This document shows, piece after piece, positions 1 to 10,129 of a DNA stretch of 64,000 nt. How positions within the stretch are numbered: the stretch's first letter is position 1; each line of letters begins with the position of its first letter. The stretch covers positions 102,660,074 through 102,724,073 of the forward strand of contig NC_089490.1 in the NCBI RefSeq assembly GCF_036850765.1, written 5' to 3'. The translations under genes and the position numbers were made by a program. Under the pieces are notes generated by a model, which was given only the letters and a program-made list of their open reading frames with translations, was not told the DNA's origin and did no database searches. The DNA comes from Saccopteryx bilineata (taxonomy: Eukaryota > Chordata > Mammalia > Chiroptera > Emballonuridae).

Positions 1-815
1 ATAAGAGAGGATATTAGAAAAGCTCCAGAAAGATTCGGAAAGGAAATCCAGACCTGTGAGGAGCCAGGAGAATTTTCAGCTCCATTTTCTTAAGTGTCCT
101 AGGAAGGAAAGGGTCTGGATTTGTGTCCCGCTTTGTAGTTAAAGCTGACACAGGGAGAACACTAGAAGTTAATATCCCATCCCACAGGTGACATTTTTCC
201 TGATTAGGAATAGGTGAGGCTACTGTATGGCTCATGCTGGTGACAGTAAAAGCATCGTGTTTCCGTGATTTGAAAAGTAATTTAAGAATGACAAAAGAGA
301 GTGATGCAACACATATACGTTATTACTGCAAGTTGTAAAACAGTGAGAGAACGACAGATGTTCCCGTGGCACAGAGCTCTTCTGAATCACAGGAATGACA
401 TTTAGAGGAAAGCAGACCGCTTTCCCAGGCGCGCTCCTGCCGCGCACCACAGCCTGAGCTGGCGCACCTTCAAAGCCGGCCAGAAAGAAGGAGCGCTCAA
501 GAGTTTCATTGTATTGAGGAAAATATGAACATTTTAGATGGAATTTCTGAGGCCTAAAAAAGGATTTGAGGTGCTTAAAAGAAATATGCGTTTTGTTTTC
601 TGTTATCAGAAAATTGAACATTTATTGTGTTTCTGTGAACTCGTTGAATTTCTCAGGAGGAAATCCAGGCAGGAAAGGTGAGCTTGGAATTTAGGAGAGA
701 GACCATAGCAGGCAGGGGTGCCTTTGGGAGCTGACCACGCAAAGTTGTCAGCTGGAGACACAGTGCATCAGATCACATGGGGAGCGGATATAGAGAAGGG
801 GAAGGCCAAAGTCAA
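1..815. other. no recognised element
   Basis: I see no gene or repeat. A GC-rich patch at about 420-500 (GGCGCGCTCCTGCCGCGCAC) has several CpGs and could be regulatory, but nothing else supports it. Confidence 0.5.
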
Positions 816-819
816 GACT

Positions 820-1275
820 TTGGGAAATACCCACTGTGGGAGGATGACAGTGGCTCCCAAATATATGGCCATGTCCTGATCACCAGAACCCACGAATGTG
901 ACCTTATTTGGAAAGAGTTTGCAGATGGGATTCAGTTAAGGGTTTTGAGGTGTATTATCTGGGTGGGCCCTAAATGCCATCATGGGTGCCCTTATAAGAG
1001 AGAGGCAGAGATAGATTAGACACAGACACAGAGGAGCAGGTGATATGATTATGGAGACAGAAGTTGGAGTGATGTAGGCAAAGAATGGCATGGAGTGCTG
1101 GCACCCACGAGAAGCCGGAAGAGGCAAGGAGCCGACTTCACCCCCAGAGCTTGTGGAGGAAGCACACCCCTCTCGACACCTTGATTTCAGGAGAGAATAA
1201 ATTTCTGTTGTTTCAGGCCACCAGAGTTGTGGTAATTTGTAACAGCAGCTTCAGGAAACATATACCACATCCTTG
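820..1275 (+). repeat. MLT1/MaLR-like LTR, sense
   Basis: The stretch carries landmarks of an ancient mammalian LTR: GTGACCTTATTTGGAAAGAG, then a GGGTGGGCCCTAA segment, a CCCTTATAAGAGAG segment, and an AATAAATTTCTGTTGTTT end followed by a short tail. It is diverged and has no clear boundaries. The subfamily assignment is from memory, and a repeat-library search would settle it. Confidence 0.65.
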
Positions 1276-1424
1276 GGAATGAGAGAGAAAAGTTTTAAAA
1301 CAGATGAGCAGAGGCAGTGGTGGTAAATGCTAGAACCTAAGTGGTGTGAGAATGAAGAGTGAGGGGAAGTCACTGATATGATCGAAGCTAATGGTGGCAG
1401 CCAGCTTGTCACCCAAGCAACTGC

Positions 1425-1645
1425 TGTATTCTGGGCACTGCGTAAGAATCTTAGAGGTATTCATTCATTCTTACAACTTCGTGAGGTGTAAGCTGTGATT
1501 ATCTTCATTTTATAGGTGGGGGAACTGCAGCACAAGAGGTTAAGTAACTTACCCTAAGTGAAGCAGGTAATAAACAGTGTGGCTAGGATTTAAACACTGA
1601 AATTCTGGCTCTAGCACCCACGTTTTAACCACACACACCACTGCT
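1425..1645 (+). repeat. MIR SINE, sense
   Basis: The MIR core pattern is visible: a CATTTTATAGGTGGGG segment, GAACTGCAGCACAAGAGGTTA, AGTAACTTACCC, then a degenerate accession-like tail ending in CTAGCACCCACGTTTTAACC. It is old and diverged. Confidence 0.7.
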
Positions 1646-2539
1646 CACTCTTATCCCTAATGGCGTATTTCTCCCGGTTCTGACTTTAGATCTTTTTATC
1701 ACATAAGGTAGATGATAGGTCTCAAGAACAAAAGATATTTTTTAAAAGATGCCTTGAGGTAGAATGGAGGGAAATTAAACAACTTTACCCCACCTGGGCT
1801 CCATCTTCTCAGCTAAGCTGGGGCGGACATTGCCTGCTGATGCGGAGGAGGCAGGCGAGTCAGGCCTCACAGAACCCAGGAGCGAAAGGAGGCTGCAGTG
1901 GGACAGGAAGCGCTGAACGAAGGTTTTGCTGCTCGAGTAAACATGCTCAGTGTCATTTCCTTGACTTGCTGTTGACTCTGTGCTCCGCCTATGCCAAAGG
2001 ACTCTACCATGTAGAATGCCACATGCAGGGGGAGAAGGGGCAGAAAGGACACTGTCACCCCACTCCTCTGTACAAAGTATACTTTGTGTAGAGTCAAAGA
2101 AGGAGTCAGAGAAGTAGACAATGTGTTTCTTGCCTTAGAGACTTTTGAGCTGGTTGGAGAAATAATAGGACATCCATGTGCCAGCTGGTGAAAGCACAGA
2201 AGCTCTGCATGATAAGGGTTAATTGCAATTAACTGGTTGTTGACTATCGACCAGAGGAACTGGAAGGATTTCTAGATGAAGGTTCCAGCTGGTTCTTACT
2301 GAGTAAGGAGTTTGATAGCTGGCCTAGAACCCAGAGAACATTTCAGCATGCTGCAAGAGGTGAGGGGTGTTGGGAACAGTAGCTATGCAAGAGTTTAGGT
2401 CAAAGGAGTGACAGCACAGTATACCCTCCAAACCCACCTTGATAAATTATATACCTTCCAACCCTACTTTGTTGCCTTATTCAGAACAAACACAGACTTT
2501 AAACAGTCTATATTCTATTTAATTCATTAAGCTACAGTA

Positions 2540-2740
2540 CAATGGAAAAGAGCAGGGTTAAGATTCCAGTTAGTCACTTGTGTGACCTTGGACCAGTAAC
2601 ATCGCCTCTTTTCCCATCTGTAAAATGTAGATACCAGTTCTCTGTCTTTTAGAGTTGTGGTAAGGCATTGATGGGATAGCAATCGATGCATAAGCACAGT
2701 GCCTGGTATTTAGTGGATGATTACTGTCAACATTTTTTTT
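2540..2740 (-). repeat. MIRb-like SINE
   Basis: The order TGTGTGACCTTGGACCAGTAA, CATCTGTAAAATG, and CACAGTGCCTGGTATTTAGT matches the MIR family in the orientation usually annotated as complement. It is diverged. Confidence 0.65.
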
Positions 2741-3135
2741 TTGTAAAGTAACTAAGAACAAATTGGATGATACAATTTATTGTCATTCAGAAATGACAGT
2801 TCATTTCTGAAGATGTGACTGCTGAATCTTCTATAAATGTTAATGTTTCTATATGTTGGAAGTATATTTTCTGTCTTGTATTCTGTTTGTTTATACATCT
2901 CTCTCCTCAGTGGGCTTGGCTACTGTGTGAGCAAAGCTCTGATGAGCTGGGCCCTTTATCTGTACCTCTGGACTCCTCATCCTTGGAGGACCTGAATGAA
3001 TTTGCTCAGGTGTTAGGGGTTCCTTCCCGATTCCCCTGTAACATACCCATTTTCCTCATATTCTTTCTATCTTGATAATACTCATGAATTCTTTCTTATT
3101 TATAATGTTTCCCCATGATCTCCATTACTATATAT

Positions 3136-3539
3136 ATATATATATTTTTTTTTTTTTCATTTTTCTGAAGCTGGAAACAGGGAGAGACAGTCAGACAGAC
3201 TCCCGCATGCGCCCGACCGGGATCCACCCGGCACGCCCACCAGGGGCGAAGCTCTGCCCACCAGGGGCGATGCTCTGCCCATGCTGGGCGTCACCATGTT
3301 GCGACCAGAGCCACTCTAGCGCCTGGGGCAGAGGCCACAGAGCCATCCCCAGCGCCCGGGCCATCTTTGCTCCAATGGAGCCTTGGCTGCGGGAGGGGAA
3401 GAGAGAGACAGAGAGGGAAAGCGTGGCGGAGGGGTAGAGAAGCAAATGGGTGCTTCTCTTGTGTGCCCTGGCCGGGAATCGAACCCGGGTCCTCCACACG
3501 CTAGGCCGACGCTCTACCGCTGAGCCAACCGGCCAGGGC
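3136..3539 (-). repeat. full-length bat tRNA-headed SINE (type A), antisense
   Basis: In complement it starts GCCCTGGCCGGTTGGCTCAG (tRNA-like A box), has a B box (GGGTTCGATTCCCGGCC), a TC-rich middle, an internal GC-rich section, and an A-rich tail. The near-identical flanks CATTACTATATAT (about 3123) and CATTATTATATAT (3540) are the target-site duplication. It carries two copies of an internal 22-23 bp unit but one G short of the CTCF-like form. Confidence 0.9.
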
Positions 3540-4843
3540 CATTATTATATATTTTTAAACATGGAATTCAACCATATCAAGTATGTATGCCATTCATTTC
3601 CACTGGATATTTTTATTTTCCTTGGTCATCCTGTGTTTCCTTGAAGGGAGTTATATAAGAGCTAGAAGTGCTGCATGACTCACAGTCCTGGTCCCTGCAG
3701 TTCAATCATCCCCTGCAAAATGGACAAGAAGAAATGTTCTGGGGAGAGCAGCCTATTTCACATTCATAGACTGAGACCACATGTACAGTCTGATGTTGAC
3801 TTAAAACATCTCTCTGAGCCTCTTCATCTGTTGCCTGAAAAACCTGGCTGCCTTCTTCTGAAATCTTGATGGGCCTACAGGCATTTATTTTGTACCTCTG
3901 TGGAAATATGCAGCATGTGGTAGGGTAGGGAGTACAGAGGAGTGGAGGAATACTAGGTTGATGCCTGCCATGGGCTTCATCCTGCCCATAGAGGGAGACA
4001 TTAGGAATTTAATTATGCACTTGAGCATCTGAGCAAGGTATGGATTGCTGAGAAAGGCTGCCAGGCTGTCTGTCTCCCAAGCATGACAGGACTTCCCTGG
4101 GTGAGTTTCTCAAAACCAAGGCTCAGGCTCACAACATGTGGGCTTCGACCCTGGGAACAGACTCATACTAAGCAGCTCATGGATGTGAGTGTGGAGAAAG
4201 TCAGGATGGCTGTTTTCCTAGCCCATGATGAGAACCCTATCTACCAGGTAGACGGGGACACTCGTGTCATTACGCTGTTCCTGCGCAGGACACCACATCC
4301 TAATCTGAGGTTTGCCTGGTGGGCACCGGCAGAGCGAGGGCAGTTAAGTGGATAACGGGACTGGAGTGAGTCCCCGTCAGGATGGTCTGGCTGTGCATGT
4401 GCCATTCTCAAACTCTGAGGCAGTGGCCTGGATCGCTGCCCCATTTGTCTCTATTACACTGTTTTTGTTTATTGGTTGGTTTTATACCTCCTCAGTTGAT
4501 CAAACCTCATTCTGATTTGTGTCATCCTATCTTAAAATTTGTTAGAATTTACAAATCGGTCCTATCTCCCACCACCTTGGGGAAATTTAAGGTAATTCTT
4601 CATACTTCTCACATAACTCACAATTACTGATTTACAGTTTTCCCTTGGCAGGCTTTTTATTTCCTCCATGTCTGGCTTTTTAGTAGACTTCCCACGCTAG
4701 CCTTCCTGTACTGGTGTATGTAAACTGACCGTTTCCCCTGCTGGGCTCAGTATCCACATCTGGATTGGGCACCAGATTAGTTAGCTAACCACTAAAGTAA
4801 CTTCTAACTTCAAATGTCTGCTTTCAAGTTTCAAAAGATTCTC

Positions 4844-4844
<1 letters not shown>

Positions 4845-4875
<31 letters not shown>
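4845..4875. repeat. (AAT)n microsatellite
   Basis: There are about ten perfect AAT triplets in a row. Confidence 0.95.
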
Positions 4876-4934
4876 TCTACAATTTTGTGAAGCTTAGCTT
4901 TCCCCTATCAAAAGGCATGATTCCTGACCAACAC

Positions 4935-4963
4935 CCCCCCCACACACACACACACACACACAC
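4935..4963. repeat. C-run and (CA)n microsatellite
   Basis: A short run of C is followed by about eleven CA dinucleotides. Confidence 0.9.
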
Positions 4964-5546
4964 CTGGCTGGTTAGCGTTAAGCCAACCCCTGTTCTAGGC
5001 CTTTTTTAAATAGGAGAACTGGATTCAGTCATTCACGCCTTTGTGTTCCAGCTCTGTCCTCACAGTGCCCCTTTGGGCACACCGTATCACCTTTCATATT
5101 TCACTGAGACTTCTAAAATGATTTTTTGATTCTCTCTTCCATCAGTAATTTTTTAGTTGGAATGCTCCTAGAATGAACAACTTTCCCTTAGCAACTATTT
5201 GATTCCCTGAAACATGGTTAGTAAAAGAAAGGCAAGACAAATGCTTAATTCTTTCCTTTTATTTATCAACCTTTTGAGGAATGAATTGGGGATTTTAGCA
5301 ACTTCCAATGTGGATCAGTATGTGTTTTTTTTAAATGGATCTTTTGAACTCAGAATTTAATATCTTTCATATGTATCACTACAGTAGGTTTGATTCATAT
5401 TGATATAATCGATATAAGTTGGTACAATTAATGTTGTTTTTGATGAGATTGACATGATGTCATGTGTTTGCTTCAAACTACTCTGATACCTAAAAAGCAA
5501 ACCAACAACAAAGGGAATGATTAGATAAAAAAAAGATTGGGAAAAA

Positions 5547-5705
5547 CACTACACAGCTTGAACAAATACCAAGATTCATTGAATCTTGATGTGCCCTGAC
5601 CAGGGATCAAACCTTTAACCTGGGTGTTTTGGGTTGAAGGTTGTAACCAACTGAGCTATCCAGCGAAGGCAGAAAAATCTTGGTATTTGTTCAAGCTGTG
5701 TAGTG
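5547..5705. repeat. 30-bp perfect inverted repeat enclosing a Ves-type SINE head fragment
   Basis: Bases 5547-5576 are the exact reverse complement of 5676-5705. The 99-bp loop contains an antisense tRNA-derived SINE head (about 5590-5672; complement begins TGCCTTCGCTGGATAGCTCA and ends near CCTGGTCAGGGCAC). An ordinary SINE insertion gives direct repeats, not inverted ones, so the arms are unusual. Confidence 0.9.
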
Positions 5706-6234
5706 GGTTCATGGGGTTCATTATACTATTAATTTTGCTTTTGATATATTTGAAATTATTCCAGATAAAATAGCTTTAGAAATGTACATAATTCTGAGGT
5801 TATCTGAGGTATAAATCTGAGGTTAGTCTTTCACTCTGGCCTCTGCATGAATCCCGTGGAGAGAGTTTATTAATTTGTATTGAAATTCCAGATGCCCCAG
5901 CAGCAGTTCTTACTTCTCATAGACACTGACAGCAGCATGTCAAATATGTATGTATTTTCTAGGATTTTAGAAAGCATTTTAACATCTGACTTTGTTGGAT
6001 GTTTCTAAAACTCTTATCGTGCTATCTGGTGTTGTCCGCTTTTGAATGAGCAGAGTTCAGTAAATAATGTAAGGTTGGAAATCAATGATATCACAACTCT
6101 GGCATTGCTAGTATTCCTTCAGAATGCGAAACATAGTTGTTTATACTCTCTGGATTTCATGTCAGAAAATGATCAGGCATTTTCGCCGTACTGAGCTGAC
6201 TTCTTCAATATAATGGTGCTGTTTCTCATTCCAG

Positions 6235-6371
6235 GTTTAAGTTTGTCTATTCATGGGGCTGAAAAGCGTTTGCAAATCCATCATCGGCGAAGTGTGGCAA
6301 GCCACCCAGGGTCACGTCGCCTGCCCGTGGTCAGGCATTCCTCACTTCCACCAGGGAGAAGGTCAATAAAA
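6235..6371 (+). other. ANO4: ANO4 5' untranslated part of the start-codon exon
   Basis: The exon begins after a good acceptor: a pyrimidine-rich tract ending in CAG at 6232-6234. The 137 bases before the ATG at 6372 contain no stop codon in the frame of the ATG, so that frame stays open to the exon's 5' edge, but there is no in-frame ATG within the exon. An out-of-frame upstream ORF lies at 6253-6369. The acceptor shows that at least one more exon lies upstream, outside the window or unrecognised in it. Confidence 0.8.
6253..6369 (+). CDS. upstream ORF (38 codons) ending 2 nt before the ANO4 ATG
   Basis: An ATG at 6253 opens a 38-codon frame that stops at TAA 6367-6369. Two bases separate this stop from the ANO4 ATG at 6372. 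The uORF start has a weak context (T at -3, G at +4), whereas the ANO4 start has A at -3 and G at +4. This fits leaky scanning or re-initiation. The peptide (begins MGLKSVCKSIIGEVW) has no family I recognise. It may be a regulatory uORF or chance: translation is not shown by the sequence, and the shortness and lack of a comparison keep confidence low. Confidence 0.4.
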   Translation: MGLKSVCKSIIGEVWQATQGHVACPWSGIPHFHQGEGQ

Positions 6372-6426
6372 ATGGAGGCAAGCTCTTCCGGAATCGCTAA
6401 TGGGAAAACCAAAGCCTTCCACCCAG
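6372..6426 (+). CDS. ANO4: ANO4 coding exon 1 (residues 1-18 plus first base of codon 19)
   Basis: This exon codes the N-terminus of anoctamin-4, reading MEASSSGIANGKTKAFHP, which matches the human ANO4 start as I remember it with two substitutions (T9A, V15A). It ends in ..CCAG before the donor GTAATG at 6427, splitting codon 19 after its first base (phase 1). The ATG at 6372 is chosen for its strong context (A at -3, G at +4) and agreement with the known start. ANO4 is a TMEM16-family membrane protein, reported as a calcium-dependent phospholipid scramblase or cation channel and expressed mainly in neural and endocrine tissue. This stretch is cytoplasmic and predicted disordered. The next exon is 24.2 kb downstream. 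Confidence 0.95.
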
Positions 6427-7399
6427 GTAATGCATGGGGCAAGTTCAACAGGAACCCAAGTTAGGAGCAACCTGTGTTGTGTTTTTATTATTGAATTTTG
6501 CCATCATTCCACTTAAGCTTGCTTTTTTAAAGAGTCATGTTTTTTTTTTTCTTTTCTTCAATCACTGTTAAATGTCACCAAGACCAATAAGAGTAGAGAG
6601 AGACCTTGATATGTCAGAAGGTTAAGGCTACCTCCTGCCTACAGAGGTAGAATCTAAATGAAAACCTAAGTGAATAAACTTGCTCAGTTCAAAAAAGCTT
6701 GTTGTATAATAAAACAAGAGAGAGTTGGCCATTTTCTTGATAATTTGTTCTAAGGTAGACCAGGGAAAATGTCAAACTGAAAATGCCCACTTTGGAGCCC
6801 AAGATATCTGCTTTAATCCTCCTAAGATTAGGGAAGAATGTTGGGATCATGTTAAATGTCAAGGCTATGGGGAGAATTTTAACATGCAAGAAAAAAACCA
6901 AACACACACACACACAAAAACCTCCAAAAAAGTTAAAATGAGTTTATATCAAAGCAGATAATTCCAACAAAAAATTTTATTTGCCTGTTTGGTTGAGATG
7001 TTTATTTAAGCATTTATCACCATTCATTCATTGAATCACCCAGTTTACTGACTACTTGCTGTATGCCAAGCATTGTTTTGGGTGATGAGGAAACACTAGT
7101 GAACAAGGCAACTTTAATAACCTTCTGACTCATAGAAACATTGGATTTTGAGGGAATTCAGAAGTCATTTAGTAAAACTCACCTGGTCCTGATTTCTCTG
7201 TGTAATGTCCTGGCAGGTGGCCACCCAGCCCCAACTGAAGCCAAGCCTGTCACAATCCATGTCATGCCATCCTGTCTTTCTCTCTCTCTCAGTTGATAAC
7301 TTTATTCTGTAACTTCACTGAGAAAGTCCAGTGCCATCAGGCATAAATTACTATAGATTCCTCACCCTCCATCTCTAAATGTATCTCTGTTTACTTTCA

Positions 7400-7960
7400 T
7401 CCTTCCCCCTTTCCTACCACTTTTAGAAGATGAGGGTCCTTCCACTGACCTTGAATAAACCTTCATGTGAATCTCCCCTCCTGAGCCTTGCTCAGAAGAG
7501 TGTATCCCCTTGTTCTCTTCTCTTCCCCGTCCTTACTGCTGGCTCCTTCCCCACAGTCTATGAAATAGGCTTAAGCCTTGCTCATTCTCATCATGTTCAT
7601 TTGTCACTTTCTCTTTCATTTGCCATCTCCTCTGCTACTTTCACCCCTCTTTTCAAAGACAAATATCTCAAAGAATAATCTACCCTTGTTTTCTCCTCTC
7701 TCTCCTTTCCCAGCCACTCTTCAACCTAACACGACCTGGTTCCTAGCTCCTCCACTCCATCACATCTGTTACTGAAGTCATTGTTCACCTCTTTTTGTCA
7801 CAGTGTAGTAAGTGGAGGACTATTCTGATGTACCACACCAGAAGGGGCCACCACTCCCTCCCAAAACCATGTTCCCTGGCTTCCACAACAGTCTCCTTTC
7901 GTGGTTCTTCACCTACTTCTTTCACATGTAACATTCCTGGATTTCCAACTCCCGCATCTC
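7400..7960 (+). repeat. L2-like LINE fragment, sense
   Basis: This pyrimidine-rich stretch resembles the L2 reverse-transcriptase 3' part, with GTTCCCTGGCTTCCACAAC and CTCCTTTCGTGGTTCTTCAC among the recognisable pieces. It is heavily diverged, and the limits are approximate. Confidence 0.55.
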
Positions 7961-8175
7961 TTTCTTCTTCCTGCCTCCCACTCCAGTAGATCCTTAACGC
8001 AGGTCCAGAATGGTTCCTCTGTACCCGATCGTGTCATTCATCTTGCTTGTCCTGCTCATTAGTAGTTGAAGTTTAAACCTCTAAGCATGTTAAAAACAAG
8101 TTCCCTTCCTGATTTAGCCCCTCCTGCTTCTCATCCTTCATTTTTTTCCCCCTTCTGCCTTAAACTTTATATTCT

Positions 8176-8620
8176 AGTATATCAGTCAGAGTTTAACCAA
8201 AAAAATCAGAGCCAGTAAAAGATACTAGAGATTTATTACTACAAGGAATTGGCTCTCATGATGGTGGGGTCTGCCTAGGCAAGTCTGAAATCCATAGAGC
8301 AGGAAGCATAGACTAGACATCTTGGGTACAGAGGAAGCTACTGCCCACAGGTAGAGTTTCTTTTTTTTCAGAGATGCCTCAGCTTTGCTTTTAAGGCCTT
8401 TCAAACGATTGAGTCAGTCCTGCCCAGATTATCTAGGACAGTCTTCCTTACTGAATTTCAACTGATTTTGGACTTGAATCACATCTACAAAAACTCTTCA
8501 CAGCAATACCTAGATTAGCATTCATTGAGTAACTGGGACTGCAGTCTAGAGAAGTTGGCACATCAACTAGACGATTAATCAGATTAAGCAGACTTCTGAT
8601 CAGACTGACATATGACATAT
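8176..8620 (-). repeat. old interspersed repeat, LINE-1 3'-end-like
   Basis: Landmarks are TTATTACTACAAGGAATTGG, CTCATGATGGTGGGGTCTG, and a CAACTGATTTTGGACTTGAA tail with a loose GTTGGCACATCAACTAGACG end, in an order I associate with old mammalian LINE-1 3' ends. The family is uncertain. Confidence 0.4.
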
Positions 8621-8703
8621 GTTTAGCTCTTCAAACACCTGTGGATGTTCCATGTCTCCCAACCTTTGCTCATGCTGGGATGCCTGGTTTTGCTCTATTA
8701 TAT

Positions 8704-9098
8704 ATATATATATTTTTATAATTTTATTTATTTATTTTTATTTTTATTTTTCTGAAATTGGAAATGGGGAGGCAGTCAGACAGACTCCCTCATGCGCCCG
8801 ACCGGGATCCACCCGGCATGCCCACCAGGGGGCGATGCTCTGCCCATCTGGGGCGTCGCTCTGTTGCAGAGCCATTCTAGCACCTGAGGCAGAGGCCATA
8901 GAGCCATCCTCAGTGCCCGGGCCAACTTTGCTCCAATGGAGTCTTGGCTGCGGGAGAGGAAGAGAGAGACAGAGAGGAAGGAGAGGGGGAGGGGTGGAGA
9001 AGCAGATGGGCACTTCTCCTGTGTGCCCTGGCTGGGAATCAAACCCGGGACTCCTGCACGCCAGGCCGACGCTCTACCACTGAGCCAACTGGCCAGGG
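8704..9098 (-). repeat. bat SINE type A, antisense, with exact 13-bp target duplication
   Basis: The complement has the tRNA head with A and B boxes, a TC-rich middle, and a GC-rich block. It is flanked by TGCTCTATTATAT at 8691-8703 and 9099-9111, an exact duplication. One internal unit carries CCCACCAGGGGGCGATG (8821-8837), a CTCF-like core. Confidence 0.92.
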
Positions 9099-9329
9099 TG
9101 CTCTATTATATTTTAACACTTTTAAATCATCTATTTCTCAAAGCTTTCAAGGGAGGGAACTCTGGATTATTTATTATAACTCCAACACATATGTATAGGG
9201 TAGGACTGAACTGAACCATTGTTAGCTGTTTTTCAGACTATTACAATAGCTTTCTTTGTAAACAATTTTTTCCAGCTTTATTAAGTGTCACTGACAAATT
9301 ATAATAATTTTATAATTTTCCTACCTGCC

Positions 9330-10091
9330 TTTCTTTCAACAAATATTTACTGAGGGCATATTAGGTTTCCAGACATTCTTCAAGTACTCAGGATACAACA
9401 ATGAACAGACAAAGGTCCCTGACCTCAGAGAGTCCATATACTAACTGGGAAAGACAGATAATACAAAACTATAATAAACGGATAAGTTATATAGTGCTTA
9501 GGAAGAGAATAAGTATTATGGGCAAAAGAAAAAGTAGGGGAATCGGGGTAGGATTGCACGTTGCAATTTTAAATAATGTGGTCAGGGTAGGCCATTGTGG
9601 AGGAGATGTGTGATCAAAGACCAGAAGCAGCTGCAAAAGACATTAATGGGCATGTTCATTTAATCAAAGAGCTAGCCAGTGAGCAGGCCCTAGGATAGGG
9701 ATGAGTCTGGAAGTTTGAGGTACAGTACAGAGATTCCTAAACTTGAAGTGAGGGGGAAACATCAGCTTAGCGAGGTCAGTGGGATCAGGTTGGCCAGGAC
9801 CTTGGAGGCCATTGTAAGGACTTGAAGCCCTCTGTGGAATGGGAGCACTTATAGGGTTTAGAGCAGAATTCTATGATCTGACTTATAGTCTACCAGAATC
9901 CCTTTGGCTACTGTTTAAGAATAGACTATAGGGAGAGAGGGTGAAAGAAGAAAGGTCAGATTGGAGGTCACCATGACAGTCTAGTCAAGAGATGATGGTG
10001 ACTCTCACTAGGGGAAAGGAAGAAACTAATATAGAGGGAGAAAAGAGAGAGAGAGAGAAAAAAAAAGAGAGAACCACTAAAAGAAGAAAAA

Positions 10092-10129
<38 letters not shown>

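Larger units (their letters stand above)
3553..5546. other. mostly unassigned intron
   Basis: Apart from the AAT and CA microsatellites, no element or coding exon is recognised. Some stretches may be eroded L2 or MIR. Confidence 0.5.

Noticed and set aside
232..621. 129-codon antisense open frame near a CpG-rich patch
   Set aside because: No known domain and no promoter or splice context. Chance is the simplest explanation.
8619..9083. 154-codon open frame
   Set aside because: It lies over an antisense SINE; the tRNA head and GC-rich block give long frames in several copies. The same holds for the frames at about 26793-27364, 47381-47807, 53630-54028 and 55541-55886.
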